Shown here: positions 1 through 6,363 of the stretch, in pieces | Layout: each line of letters starts with the position of its first letter | How positions within the stretch are numbered: the stretch's first letter is position 1 | Assembly: GCA_947176615.1 (NCBI GenBank) | Contig: CAMWRO010000106.1 | Span: forward strand, 1-8,735 | Source: an uncultured Porphyromonadaceae bacterium | Lineage (GTDB): Bacteria; Bacteroidota; Bacteroidia; Bacteroidales; Muribaculaceae | DNA length: 8,735 bases | Direction of reading: 5' to 3' | Program-made: the position numbers and the translations under genes | Notes under the pieces: model-generated | Database searches by the model: none | What the model saw: only the letters and a program-made list of their open reading frames with translations | Told to the model about the DNA's origin: nothing

Positions 1-1
1 G

Positions 2-2266
2 GTCGATGCTCATCCGGCAGTGCTGCTCACGGTAACCAAGCAGCCGGCAGTGGGAACCATCGACCTTACGAAAAAAATTGAAGACGACCTCACACAGATG
101 GCCCCCTCTCTCCCGGCCGATGTGACGGTGAAGACCGATATTTTCAAGCAGGCCGATTTTATCGACAATTCGATTTCCAATCTTCAGGAATCGCTCTTTA
201 TCGGCGCTTTGCTTGTCATTGTCGTGCTGTTTTTCTTCCTCATGAACGTGCGCACGACCCTCATCTCTCTCGTCGCACTCCCCCTTTCCATCATTGTGAC
301 CGTGCTGGTGCTCCACGCGCTCGGGTTGACCATCAACACCATGAGTCTCGGCGGCATCGCGATTGCAATCGGCTCCCTTGTCGATGACGCGATTGTCGAT
401 GTGGAAAATGTATATAAACGGCTGCGGGAAAACCGGCTGCTCCCTGCCGACCGGCGCCGCTCCACCATCAGTGTTGTCTTTGAGGCATCCAAGGAGGTGC
501 GTCTCCCCATTTTCAACTCATCGCTCATCATCATGGCCAGCTTTATGCCGCTGTTTTTCCTCACCGGCATCGAGGGCCGTATGCTCATCCCGCTCGGCAT
601 ATCCTTTATTGTCGCCCTGATTGCCTCGACAATAGTGGCCCTGACAGTCACCCCCGTCCTGTGCAGCTATCTGCTCGGAGGGAAGAAGGCCGACAAGGAA
701 TCGGGACGCGAGTCATGGGTGGCCCGCAAACTCAAAGGGGCCTACTCGCGTGCCCTCTCCGGCAGTTTTGCCCACAGCAAAGCGATTCTCGGCGGCACGG
801 CCGTGCTGTTTTTGATTGCACTGGGAGTGTTCTTTACCCTTGGCCGCAGCTTCCTGCCGTCATTCAACGAAGGATCATTTACAATCAATGTCTCCACCCT
901 GCCGGGCATATCGCTTGACGAGAGCGACAAGGTGGGACGCGAGGCCGAGAAGATTATTCTCTCGGTCCCCGAGGTGCGGACCGTGGCCCGCAAGACCGGC
1001 CGAGCCGAGCTCGACGAGCACTCGCTGGGTGTGAATGTATCGGAAATCGAGGCCCCCTACGTTCTCGACAAGGGTCGCAACCGGTCAGAGGTCGTGGCCG
1101 AACTTCGCCACAAACTTGCCTCCATCCCGGGAGCCAATATCGAAATCGGACAGCCTATCTCCCACCGTATCGATGCCATGTTGTCAGGCACCGAGGCCCA
1201 GATTGCCATAAAGCTCTTTGGCGACGACCTCAACCGACTTTACAGGGTCGGAAATCAGATAAAGGGAGTCATTTCCGATATTCCGGGAGTGGTCGATGCC
1301 AATATAGAGCAGCAGATTGACCGCCCGCAGCTCGACATCAGGCCGCGAAGACAGCTGCTGGCCCAATATGGAATCCCGATGGCCGAATTTGCCCGGGTCA
1401 TCAATGTCGCCCTCGCCGGCGAAGTCGTGTCGCAGGTCTATGAAAACGGACTGCCCTACGACATCACCGTGCGTCTTGCCGACGACCGCAAAAACACGAT
1501 GGAGAAAATAGCCAATCTCACTATTGACTCCAACCAAGGGAAAATCCCGCTCAGCAGCGTGGCCGATATTGTATCGGCCACAGGCCCCAACACCATCAAC
1601 CGCGAAAATGTGTCACGCCGACTCATTATCTCGGCCAATGTCGCCGACCGCGACCTGCGCGGCGTCGTCAACGACATCCGGCGCGAGATTGCCGATGAAG
1701 TCGAGATGCCCGAAGGGTATTATGTCACCTACGGCGGCCAGTTTGAAAGCGAGGCCGAGGCTTCGCGCACACTCGCTCTCGCCTCGGCAGGCGCGCTGTT
1801 CATTATTTTCCTTTTACTTTACAGCGAATACCGCAACCTGTCACAGCCGCTAATCATTCTGCTCAACATGCCGCTTGCAATGATCGGAGGCATCCTGATG
1901 CTCCGCGTCACATCGGGCGAACTGAATATTCCCGCTATCATCGGCTTCATATCGCTGCTCGGCATAACCACGCGCAACGGCATGCTGCTCATGTCGCGCT
2001 ACAACCACCTGCGCGACGAGGGCGTGGGACTGATGGAGCGTATCATGCGAGGCTCGGCCGACCGTCTCAACCCCATTATGATGACGGCCCTGACCTCGGC
2101 TCTCGCCCTTATCCCGCTTGCCGTTACAGGCGACCGTCCCGGCAACGAAATCCAGTCGCCGCTTGCCATCGTGATTCTCGGCGGGTTGCTGACATCGACC
2201 GCACTCAACATCTTCGTCGTACCGCTCGTTTATTATCTACGAGAAAAAGCCACTCAGAAAAAATGA
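2..2266 (+). CDS. CusA/CzcA-family heavy-metal efflux RND transporter permease (5' partial)
   Basis: Inner-membrane proton-driven pump subunit of a tripartite efflux system. The reading frame is open to the window edge, so the true start lies upstream: 754 residues are present against about 1,030-1,060 usual for the family, so TM1 and most of the first periplasmic half are missing. Numbering from base 2, hydrophobic segments lie near residues 62-82, 86-106, 112-132, 169-188, 196-218, 261-281, 594-611, 617-636, 643-664, 690-709 and 720-744, matching TM2-TM12. TM4 carries GSLVDDAIVDVEN (D128, D129, E135), the acidic proton-relay motif of the heavy-metal (HME) class, and TM10 carries GITTRNGMLL, also HME-like. 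Residues 282-593 form the second periplasmic porter/docking region, including IAIKLFGDDL. The stop overlaps the TolC-like start as ATGA, implying translational coupling. Metal export is inferred from family; the ion cannot be told. A multidrug substrate is less likely. Confidence 0.93.
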   Translation, partial: VDAHPAVLLTVTKQPAVGTIDLTKKIEDDLTQMAPSLPADVTVKTDIFKQADFIDNSISNLQESLFIGALLVIVVLFFFLMNVRTTLISLVALPLSIIVTVLVLHALGLTINTMSLGGIAIAIGSLVDDAIVDVENVYKRLRENRLLPADRRRSTISVVFEASKEVRLPIFNSSLIIMASFMPLFFLTGIEGRMLIPLGISFIVALIASTIVALTVTPVLCSYLLGGKKADKESGRESWVARKLKGAYSRALSGSFAHSKAILGGTAVLFLIALGVFFTLGRSFLPSFNEGSFTINVSTLPGISLDESDKVGREAEKIILSVPEVRTVARKTGRAELDEHSLGVNVSEIEAPYVLDKGRNRSEVVAELRHKLASIPGANIEIGQPISHRIDAMLSGTEAQIAIKLFGDDLNRLYRVGNQIKGVISDIPGVVDANIEQQIDRPQLDIRPRRQLLAQYGIPMAEFARVINVALAGEVVSQVYENGLPYDITVRLADDRKNTMEKIANLTIDSNQGKIPLSSVADIVSATGPNTINRENVSRRLIISANVADRDLRGVVNDIRREIADEVEMPEGYYVTYGGQFESEAEASRTLALASAGALFIIFLLLYSEYRNLSQPLIILLNMPLAMIGGILMLRVTSGELNIPAIIGFISLLGITTRNGMLLMSRYNHLRDEGVGLMERIMRGSADRLNPIMMTALTSALALIPLAVTGDRPGNEIQSPLAIVILGGLLTSTALNIFVVPLVYYLREKATQKK

Positions 2267-3453
2267 AGAAAACTATTATCACAATAGCCATAGCGGCACT
2301 TATCTCAGGGACGGCACTACCCCTGCACGCCGACTCCTTCAACGAAATCCTTGACGAAGTGACCGCCAACAACCCGGCGCTCAAATCTCGCGCGGCAACC
2401 TCACAGGCATCGCTCGACGAGATGCGTGCCGAAGGGAATCTGCCCGACCCCGAAGTGGAGTTTTCCCACCGCTGGGGTCCGGCCGAAGCGGGCAACAAAT
2501 GGGACATCTCGGTTTCGCAGTCATTTGACTGGCCCGGGGTCTACGCCGCCCGCTCCAAGGCGGTCAAATCGACCTCGGCAGCGATGGACTACCTCGTTCA
2601 AAGCGACATAATCGACACCCGCATGGAAACCCGCCTGCTGCTCCTCGACATTGTAAATACGCGACAGAACATCGCCGCACTTGAGAGCATCTATGACGGC
2701 ATCGCACAACTGAGCGATCTCTATCGCAAAGCAGTGCTTCAGGGAGAGGTGACACGCCTCGACTACAATAAAATCGAAATCGAGCGCATCACCATCGAGG
2801 GAGAACTTGACAATGCCCGTGCGACACTCGACGTGCTCAACTCCTCTCTGACCGCCCTCAACGGCGGCATTCCGGTCAGCACGCCGGTTGAATCTTACCC
2901 CGAGCCTGACCTTGCCGTCATGGCGATGACTCCCGCTGACATAGCCGACTATATCACAAGCCACGACCCGGCTATCGCCGCCAACCGTCATTCGGGCGAG
3001 GCCGCCGATGCCCTTGCGACGGCAGCACGACGCAGCCGCCTGCCGGGATTTTCAGTGGGCTACGTTCATGAAAACGAGATGGGTGAGAATTTCAACGGGT
3101 TCAGCGTAGGAGTCTCCCTGCCCTTCTTTTCGTCGCGCCACAAGGCCAAAGCCGCCGAATGGAGCGCCACGAGCCTCAGATATGACAACGACATGCTCGT
3201 GTCGCAACGTGTCGCGCAGTTCACATCGGCCCGCGCCCGCGCCTTGGCGGCAAAAAAGACAGCCGACGCCTACCGCCCCGTCGTTGAGACCGACGACAAC
3301 CTCACCCTGCTGCGCAAAGCACTTGACGGAGGGCAGATTTCGATGCTCACCTTCATCCAAGAGGAAAACTACTTCCGACAGGCCCGTCGTTCCTATCTCG
3401 ACGCTCTCTATAACTATCACCTCGCCCTCGCCGAGCTGATGAGATACGAATAA
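2263..3453 (+). CDS. TolC family outer membrane efflux protein (CusC/CzcC-like)
   Basis: Outer-membrane channel that would connect with the RND pump and a periplasmic adaptor to export substrate out of the cell. It has 396 residues, a normal length for Bacteroidota CzcC-type proteins. Residues 1-23 are a signal peptide (MKK, then a hydrophobic core, cleavage likely after LHA). There is no lipobox cysteine, unlike E. coli CusC. Two outer-membrane-efflux repeats follow, about residues 28-215 and 225-396. The first contains SQSFDWPGVYAAR (85-97), characteristic of metal-efflux OMFs; the second contains LPGFSVGY and GFSVGVSLPFF, the matching beta-strand/helix transition. Long polar helical stretches between them fit the periplasmic tunnel. 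The ATG overlaps the pump's stop by 4 nt and has no separate promoter, so it is co-transcribed. No adaptor gene follows, so the order would be adaptor-pump-channel, with the adaptor upstream of the window. Confidence 0.93.
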   Translation: MKKTIITIAIAALISGTALPLHADSFNEILDEVTANNPALKSRAATSQASLDEMRAEGNLPDPEVEFSHRWGPAEAGNKWDISVSQSFDWPGVYAARSKAVKSTSAAMDYLVQSDIIDTRMETRLLLLDIVNTRQNIAALESIYDGIAQLSDLYRKAVLQGEVTRLDYNKIEIERITIEGELDNARATLDVLNSSLTALNGGIPVSTPVESYPEPDLAVMAMTPADIADYITSHDPAIAANRHSGEAADALATAARRSRLPGFSVGYVHENEMGENFNGFSVGVSLPFFSSRHKAKAAEWSATSLRYDNDMLVSQRVAQFTSARARALAAKKTADAYRPVVETDDNLTLLRKALDGGQISMLTFIQEENYFRQARRSYLDALYNYHLALAELMRYE

Positions 3454-3473
3454 CACCACAGAATCTACGCTAT

Positions 3474-3521
3474 AATACGGTTGAATTTTTGTCGCGCGAC
3501 AAAAATTCAACCGTATTTTTT
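3474..3521 (+). terminator. Rho-independent terminator of the efflux operon, perfect 44-nt palindrome
   Basis: Bases 3474-3517 are a perfect inverted repeat with 22-nt arms and no spacer (left arm starts AATACGGTTG, centre GTCGCGCGAC). It is followed by six T's at 3516-3521, two of them inside the stem. It lies 20 nt after the TolC-like stop. On the opposite strand there is no T-run after the stem, so it should act only for + strand transcripts. The hairpin loop must be formed by melting the central bases. Confidence 0.88.
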
Positions 3522-3545
3522 CAAAATATATCCGATTTTTATTAT

Positions 3546-3553
3546 TACCTTTG
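3546..3553 (+). promoter_or_regulatory. Bacteroidota-type promoter -7 element (TAnnTTTG)
   Basis: TACCTTTG matches the TAnnTTTG -7 consensus of the Bacteroidota primary sigma factor exactly and sits 25 nt after the T-run of the preceding terminator. A clear -33 TTTG/TTG box is not seen; the region about 20 nt upstream is only T-rich. Transcription would start near 3558-3561, just before the structured RNA region, and no open reading frame begins nearby, so it most likely drives a non-coding RNA. Confidence 0.6.
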
Positions 3554-3558
3554 CGCTC

Positions 3559-3821
3559 GACATTGACAGCCACAGCGGTGGCCCGTTCTTGTCATCATTT
3601 TTTATCAAAAGCGTTTCATGCTTTATCCTTCCAAGGAAATCGCCAATTTCAAAGTAACAGGGATTAAAGCAGTCAATGAACGCTCATGCTTGTCGCATAT
3701 CCACTCCCCGACAAGGGGACATCGATATTCGATATGGCGTGGGAGTGGACTGTTTATTTGTTACTGGGCGTTTGGCGATGCCTCTTGGAGATAAACAAGA
3801 ACATCATCCTACGCTTTTTTT
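3559..3821 (+). ncRNA. Structured non-coding RNA candidate, possibly a 6S-type (Bacteroidales-1 class) RNA
   Basis: Complementary blocks occur in strictly nested order around a common centre: AAAAGCGT (3607-3614) with ACGCTTTT (3811-3818); TTTATC (3622-3627) with GATAAA (3790-3795); TCCAAG (3630-3635) with CTTGGA (3784-3789); ATCGCCAA (3639-3646) with TTGGCGAT (3772-3779); AGTAACAG (3653-3660) with TTGTTACT (3758-3765, one G-U); TAAA (3665-3668) with TTTA (3753-3756); and CAGTC (3670-3674) with GACTG (3748-3752). The apical part can form TCCACTCCC (3700-3708) with GGGAGTGGA (3741-3749), which competes for two bases with the CAGTC helix. The result is a long rod broken by small bulges, ending in seven T's (3815-3821) and preceded by a promoter element. 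A small hairpin GCCAC-AGCG-GTGGC lies at 3569-3582. A promoter-to-terminator rod of about 200-260 nt resembles 6S RNA, which binds RNA polymerase. The identity is inference; the 5' end is approximate. It could instead be another Bacteroidales sRNA. Confidence 0.6.
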
Positions 3822-4010
3822 GTATAACAACATAAGGTCAATTCGGGGATGGAGGCGACACAAAAAAACACATGACAAGATTTTTTAAGTATTATATGTG
3901 TGTCACGCTTGTTTCCAACAGTGTTGATATAATTAAGCCATCGGCTGACAATGCCGGTATTGCAGGGACAATCACTTCATAATCTTACCGGCATATTGAC
4001 ATCTGCAAAT
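3822..4010 (+). other. A+T-rich intergenic leader before the glycosyltransferase operon
   Basis: This stretch separates the T-run of the structured RNA from the first glycosyltransferase start. It should hold the operon's promoter, but no exact TAnnTTTG element is seen. The nearest match is TATATGTG at 3893-3900 (one mismatch). A TATAAT at 3928-3933 has no partner box at normal spacing. A 9-bp inverted repeat lies near its end and is listed separately. Nothing in it looks like coding sequence. Confidence 0.5.
3951..3994. repeat. 9-bp inverted repeat just upstream of the first glycosyltransferase
   Basis: ATGCCGGTA (3951-3959) and TACCGGCAT (3986-3994) are perfect inverted copies separated by 26 nt, ending 16 nt before the chosen ATG at 4011. 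They could form a hairpin in the 5' leader or be a two-half-site operator. No T-run follows directly, so it is not a standard terminator. It is clearly visible, but a function is only inferred. Confidence 0.5.
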
Positions 4011-4766
4011 ATGAGCGAAAAAATCTCTGTGGTTATCAACACCTATAATGCGGCTGAACATCTTGAAAAAGTTCTCAATCATCTCAAAGGCTTTGATGAA
4101 ATCTTAGTCTGTGACATGGAGAGTACTGACGGGACAATCGAAATCGCCACGCGCTATGGATGCAAAATCGTAACGTTTCCCAAAGGAGACAATCAGATAT
4201 GTGAACCCGCACGCAATTTTGCGATAAAATCGGCATCCCATAAATGGGTCCTTGTTGTCGATGCCGACGAGCTTGTCCCTGAACCACTGAAAGAGTATCT
4301 TTACGAGCGAATAAAAGACGGGACGTTCAACGGCGCGCTCGCTATTGCGCGTAAAAACATGTTCATGGGAAAGTTTTCCAACGGAACGCCCGATTATCAA
4401 CTTCGCTTTTTTCAGCGAGACAGGGTAACTTGGCCCGAAACTATTCATTCCCGTCCTAAAATCGACGGCCCCGTCTTCAATGCCCCGAATAAAGACAATC
4501 TGAGCCTCCTTCATCTTGACGACCTATCGATTGCCCGACGCATAGACAAGATGAACGTCTATTCAGACTACGAAGTCGAAAAGCGCCGGAACAAAAGCTA
4601 TAATTTTATAAAACTGTTCACACGTCCCATGTGGTTTTTCTTAAAACAATATTTAATCGGCAAAGGGTTTAAAGACGGCAATCGCGGCATTGTGAAAAGC
4701 TATATGGCGGCCATATATCAGATAATGTTAATGTCGAAAGTCATCGAGCGCACGAAACAATCATAG
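4011..4766 (+). CDS. GT2 family glycosyltransferase, WaaE/KdtX-like (LPS core type)
   Basis: Predicted cytoplasmic-face enzyme that moves a sugar from a nucleotide-sugar donor onto a lipid-linked or LPS-core acceptor. The protein has 251 residues, the usual size of WaaE/KdtX-like GT-A enzymes. The N-terminus reads ISVVINTYNAAEHLEKVL, the start of a GT-A Rossmann fold. DMESTDGT (35-42) matches the nucleotide-binding DxxSTD element, ARNFAI is at 67-72, and VVDADELV (82-89) holds the metal-binding DxD (D84, D86). Conserved histidines H146 and H168 follow. The C-terminus (about 203-245) has a basic/hydrophobic stretch, FLKQYLIGKGFKDG, typical of these enzymes and probably membrane-associated. An in-frame ATG at 3951 would add 20 residues, but they precede the conserved fold and lie inside an inverted repeat; ATG 4011, with AAAT before it, is preferred. 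It is the first gene of a three-gene operon. Sugar and acceptor are unknown. Confidence 0.88.
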   Translation: MSEKISVVINTYNAAEHLEKVLNHLKGFDEILVCDMESTDGTIEIATRYGCKIVTFPKGDNQICEPARNFAIKSASHKWVLVVDADELVPEPLKEYLYERIKDGTFNGALAIARKNMFMGKFSNGTPDYQLRFFQRDRVTWPETIHSRPKIDGPVFNAPNKDNLSLLHLDDLSIARRIDKMNVYSDYEVEKRRNKSYNFIKLFTRPMWFFLKQYLIGKGFKDGNRGIVKSYMAAIYQIMLMSKVIERTKQS

Positions 4767-4768
4767 TC

Positions 4769-5434
4769 ATGATTCCCAAAACAATTCATTACAGCTGGTT
4801 TGGTCCGAAAGAAAAGCCCAAAGATTTCCTGCGTCTGCTGGAAACATGGCGTAATCATAATCCCGACTATAAAATAATCGAATGGAATGAGACAAACTTT
4901 GATGTCAACATGTGTGTCTATTCGCGAGAAGCATATCTGACAGCCAATTACGCGCATGTATCTGACGTGTGTCGCATCCATGTGCTGCTTACTCATGGAG
5001 GTGTGTATCTTGACACGGATGTAGAGGTTCTCTCTTCGTTTGATTCATTTCTAAAATATGAGTCTTTCGTCTGCGAGGAACATGACGGTATAGGCATGGG
5101 AGTTATCGGTGCCGTAAAGGATGCGAAATGGCTGAAATTATTTATGGAATACTATAAGAGCCGACATTTTATAAATATGTGGGGCCATCCTAACCGCACT
5201 CCCAACACCCAAATTCTGACGTCTATCATATTGCCGCAGCTTTCCACACATGAAAGGCCGACCATATTCCCCACTGAATATTTCTGCGCCAAAAACTGGT
5301 TTAGCGGGGAAGTCACTGTTACAGACAACACGGTGTGTATTCATCACTATGTCGCCTCATGGAAACGCAGAAAGACATTGCGCCAAAGAATATCCGTTAT
5401 AATCAGCGGATTACGAATCAGATATTTTCAATAA
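4769..5434 (+). CDS. GT32-like glycosyltransferase (Gly_transf_sug / capsular polysaccharide synthesis type)
   Basis: Sugar transferase of the OCH1/Gly_transf_sug DXD superfamily, common in bacterial capsule and LPS loci. It has 221 residues. The family signature is clear: IPKTIHYSWFG at residues 2-12, SDVCRIHVLLTHGGVYLDTD at 65-84 with the metal-binding D82-x-D84, and IHHYVASW at 191-198 near the C-terminus. WGHPNRTPN (138-146) is a probable acceptor-side loop. The C-terminal tail (199-221) is basic and partly hydrophobic, suggesting peripheral membrane contact. The start lies only 2 nt after the preceding stop, so the two genes are almost certainly translated from one message. Base composition is A+T-richer than the flanking efflux and receptor genes. 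The family call is strong; the sugar and linkage cannot be read from the sequence. Confidence 0.88.
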   Translation: MIPKTIHYSWFGPKEKPKDFLRLLETWRNHNPDYKIIEWNETNFDVNMCVYSREAYLTANYAHVSDVCRIHVLLTHGGVYLDTDVEVLSSFDSFLKYESFVCEEHDGIGMGVIGAVKDAKWLKLFMEYYKSRHFINMWGHPNRTPNTQILTSIILPQLSTHERPTIFPTEYFCAKNWFSGEVTVTDNTVCIHHYVASWKRRKTLRQRISVIISGLRIRYFQ

Positions 5435-5469
5435 CACCTTTTAAACCGCTAAATATTCAACCCCGACAA

Positions 5470-6261
5470 ATGACAACATCCCTAATAGTATCTACTTATA
5501 ATCGCCCCGAGGCGCTCAATCTGTGCCTGCTAAGCATATTCAGGCAGAGCCGTCTTCCCGATGAAATAATCGTCGGTGACGACGGGTCGACTGACGACAC
5601 CCGCAAGCTAATTTCACGGCTTCAGAAAATCAGTCCGGTTCCACTGATTCATGTGTGGCACGAAGACAAAGGTTTCCGACTCGCCATGATGAGAAACAAA
5701 AGTGTTGCAGCGGCAAAAGGGGAATATATCATTGAGATTGACGGAGACCTTATACTTCACCGTAATTTCATTGATGACCATGTCAAATTCTCACGAAGAG
5801 GCTGCTTTTTAAAAGGAGGAAGATGCAACCTCGGACTTGAACTCACGACAAAGGTTTGTTCTGACGGGAATTTAATACCCCTTCACTGGTTTACGCCGGG
5901 AATTGAGAGCAAAAGAACCAACGCATGGCATCTCCCGGTCATAGGCCGGCTACTCTCACCCCATTACCGTCCCAAAGGTATCGCACTGGGATGCAACATG
6001 TCCTACTATCGGGATGATTTTATTGCTATCAACGGTTATGATGAATATTTTGAAGGATGGGGAGGTGAAGACGGTGACTTTGCCCGGAGGCTGAAATTGC
6101 TCGGACTGGAAAAACGTCACTTGAAATTCGTCGGTCTGACATTCCATTTATGGCATGAGGACAAATACATGTACAACCAGCAGAAAAACGTAGATTACAG
6201 CTGTCGGCCAAATCCCGAAATCAGATGCAGGGATGGTGTTGACAAGTATCTGAACGGATAA
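5470..6261 (+). CDS. GT2 family glycosyltransferase, chondroitin-polymerase-like with galactosyltransferase-type C-terminus
   Basis: Predicted transferase of a hexose or N-acetylhexosamine to a surface glycan. It has 263 residues from the preferred ATG. The GT2 domain opens with SLIVSTYNRPEALNLCLLSI (4-23), then VGDDGSTDDT (35-44), HVWHEDKGFRLAMMRNK (61-77), and the metal-binding IEIDGDLIL (88-96; D91, D93). The second half has LGCNMSYYRDDFIAINGYDE (173-192) and GWGGEDGDFARRL (196-208), the acceptor-side motif shared with beta-1,4-galactosyltransferases (Glyco_transf_7C) and with bacterial chondroitin synthase. A second HLWHED lies at 226-231. An in-frame GTG at 5335 would overlap the preceding gene by 100 nt and add 45 residues before the conserved fold, so ATG 5470 is preferred, leaving a 35-nt gap. 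It is the last gene of the operon, followed by a terminator. Confidence 0.88.
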   Translation: MTTSLIVSTYNRPEALNLCLLSIFRQSRLPDEIIVGDDGSTDDTRKLISRLQKISPVPLIHVWHEDKGFRLAMMRNKSVAAAKGEYIIEIDGDLILHRNFIDDHVKFSRRGCFLKGGRCNLGLELTTKVCSDGNLIPLHWFTPGIESKRTNAWHLPVIGRLLSPHYRPKGIALGCNMSYYRDDFIAINGYDEYFEGWGGEDGDFARRLKLLGLEKRHLKFVGLTFHLWHEDKYMYNQQKNVDYSCRPNPEIRCRDGVDKYLNG

Positions 6262-6292
6262 TCCGGAATTTCCTTGAACCCCATTTAAATAA

Positions 6293-6346
6293 AAAAAGAT
6301 TCAAAAACGGTTATTGATAATCACGACACCGTCTTTGAATCTTTTT
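6293..6346. terminator. Bidirectional Rho-independent terminator between convergent genes
   Basis: A 19-bp inverted repeat with one mismatch pairs 6293-6311 (AAAAAGATTCAAA then AACGGT) with 6328-6346 (ACCGT, then CTTTGAATCTTTTT), around a 16-nt loop. T's end the right arm for + strand transcripts (6342-6346), and the A-run at 6291-6297 becomes a T-run for minus-strand transcripts. It sits 31 nt after the last glycosyltransferase and 17 nt past the receptor's stop, so it can end both. Confidence 0.85.
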
Positions 6347-6363
6347 CTACAATATTCTATGTT

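Noticed and set aside
20..22. GTG as the start of the RND pump
   Set aside because: The frame is open upstream to the window edge, with pump-like residues (AHPAVLLTV) continuing through this codon, and about 280-300 N-terminal residues of the family are absent. The gene is cut by the window, not started here.
184..651. 155-residue minus-strand open frame inside the pump gene
   Set aside because: It mirrors the conserved transmembrane region of the pump, is rich in Arg/Ser/Met/Thr as expected from an antisense reading of hydrophobic codons, and has no family motif.
3676..3888. 70-residue open frame on the + strand in the intergenic region
   Set aside because: It lies across the apical half and 3' arm of the structured RNA, shows no recognisable motif, runs through the T-run at 3815-3821, and has a composition unlike the neighbouring genes. 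The nested complementarity explains the sequence better.
3928..3933. TATAAT as a sigma-70-type -10 box for the glycosyltransferase operon
   Set aside because: Bacteroidota use a different consensus (TAnnTTTG), and no -35-like TTGACA lies 16-18 nt upstream; the nearest TTG leaves too short a gap.
3951..4010. Upstream ATG adding 20 residues to the first glycosyltransferase
   Set aside because: The added residues have no family resemblance, and the segment contains a perfect inverted repeat. ATG 4011 leads directly into the conserved GT-A fold.
5335..5469. Upstream GTG adding 45 residues to the third glycosyltransferase
   Set aside because: It would overlap the preceding gene by 100 nt, and the added residues are translated from that gene's conserved C-terminal motif in another frame.
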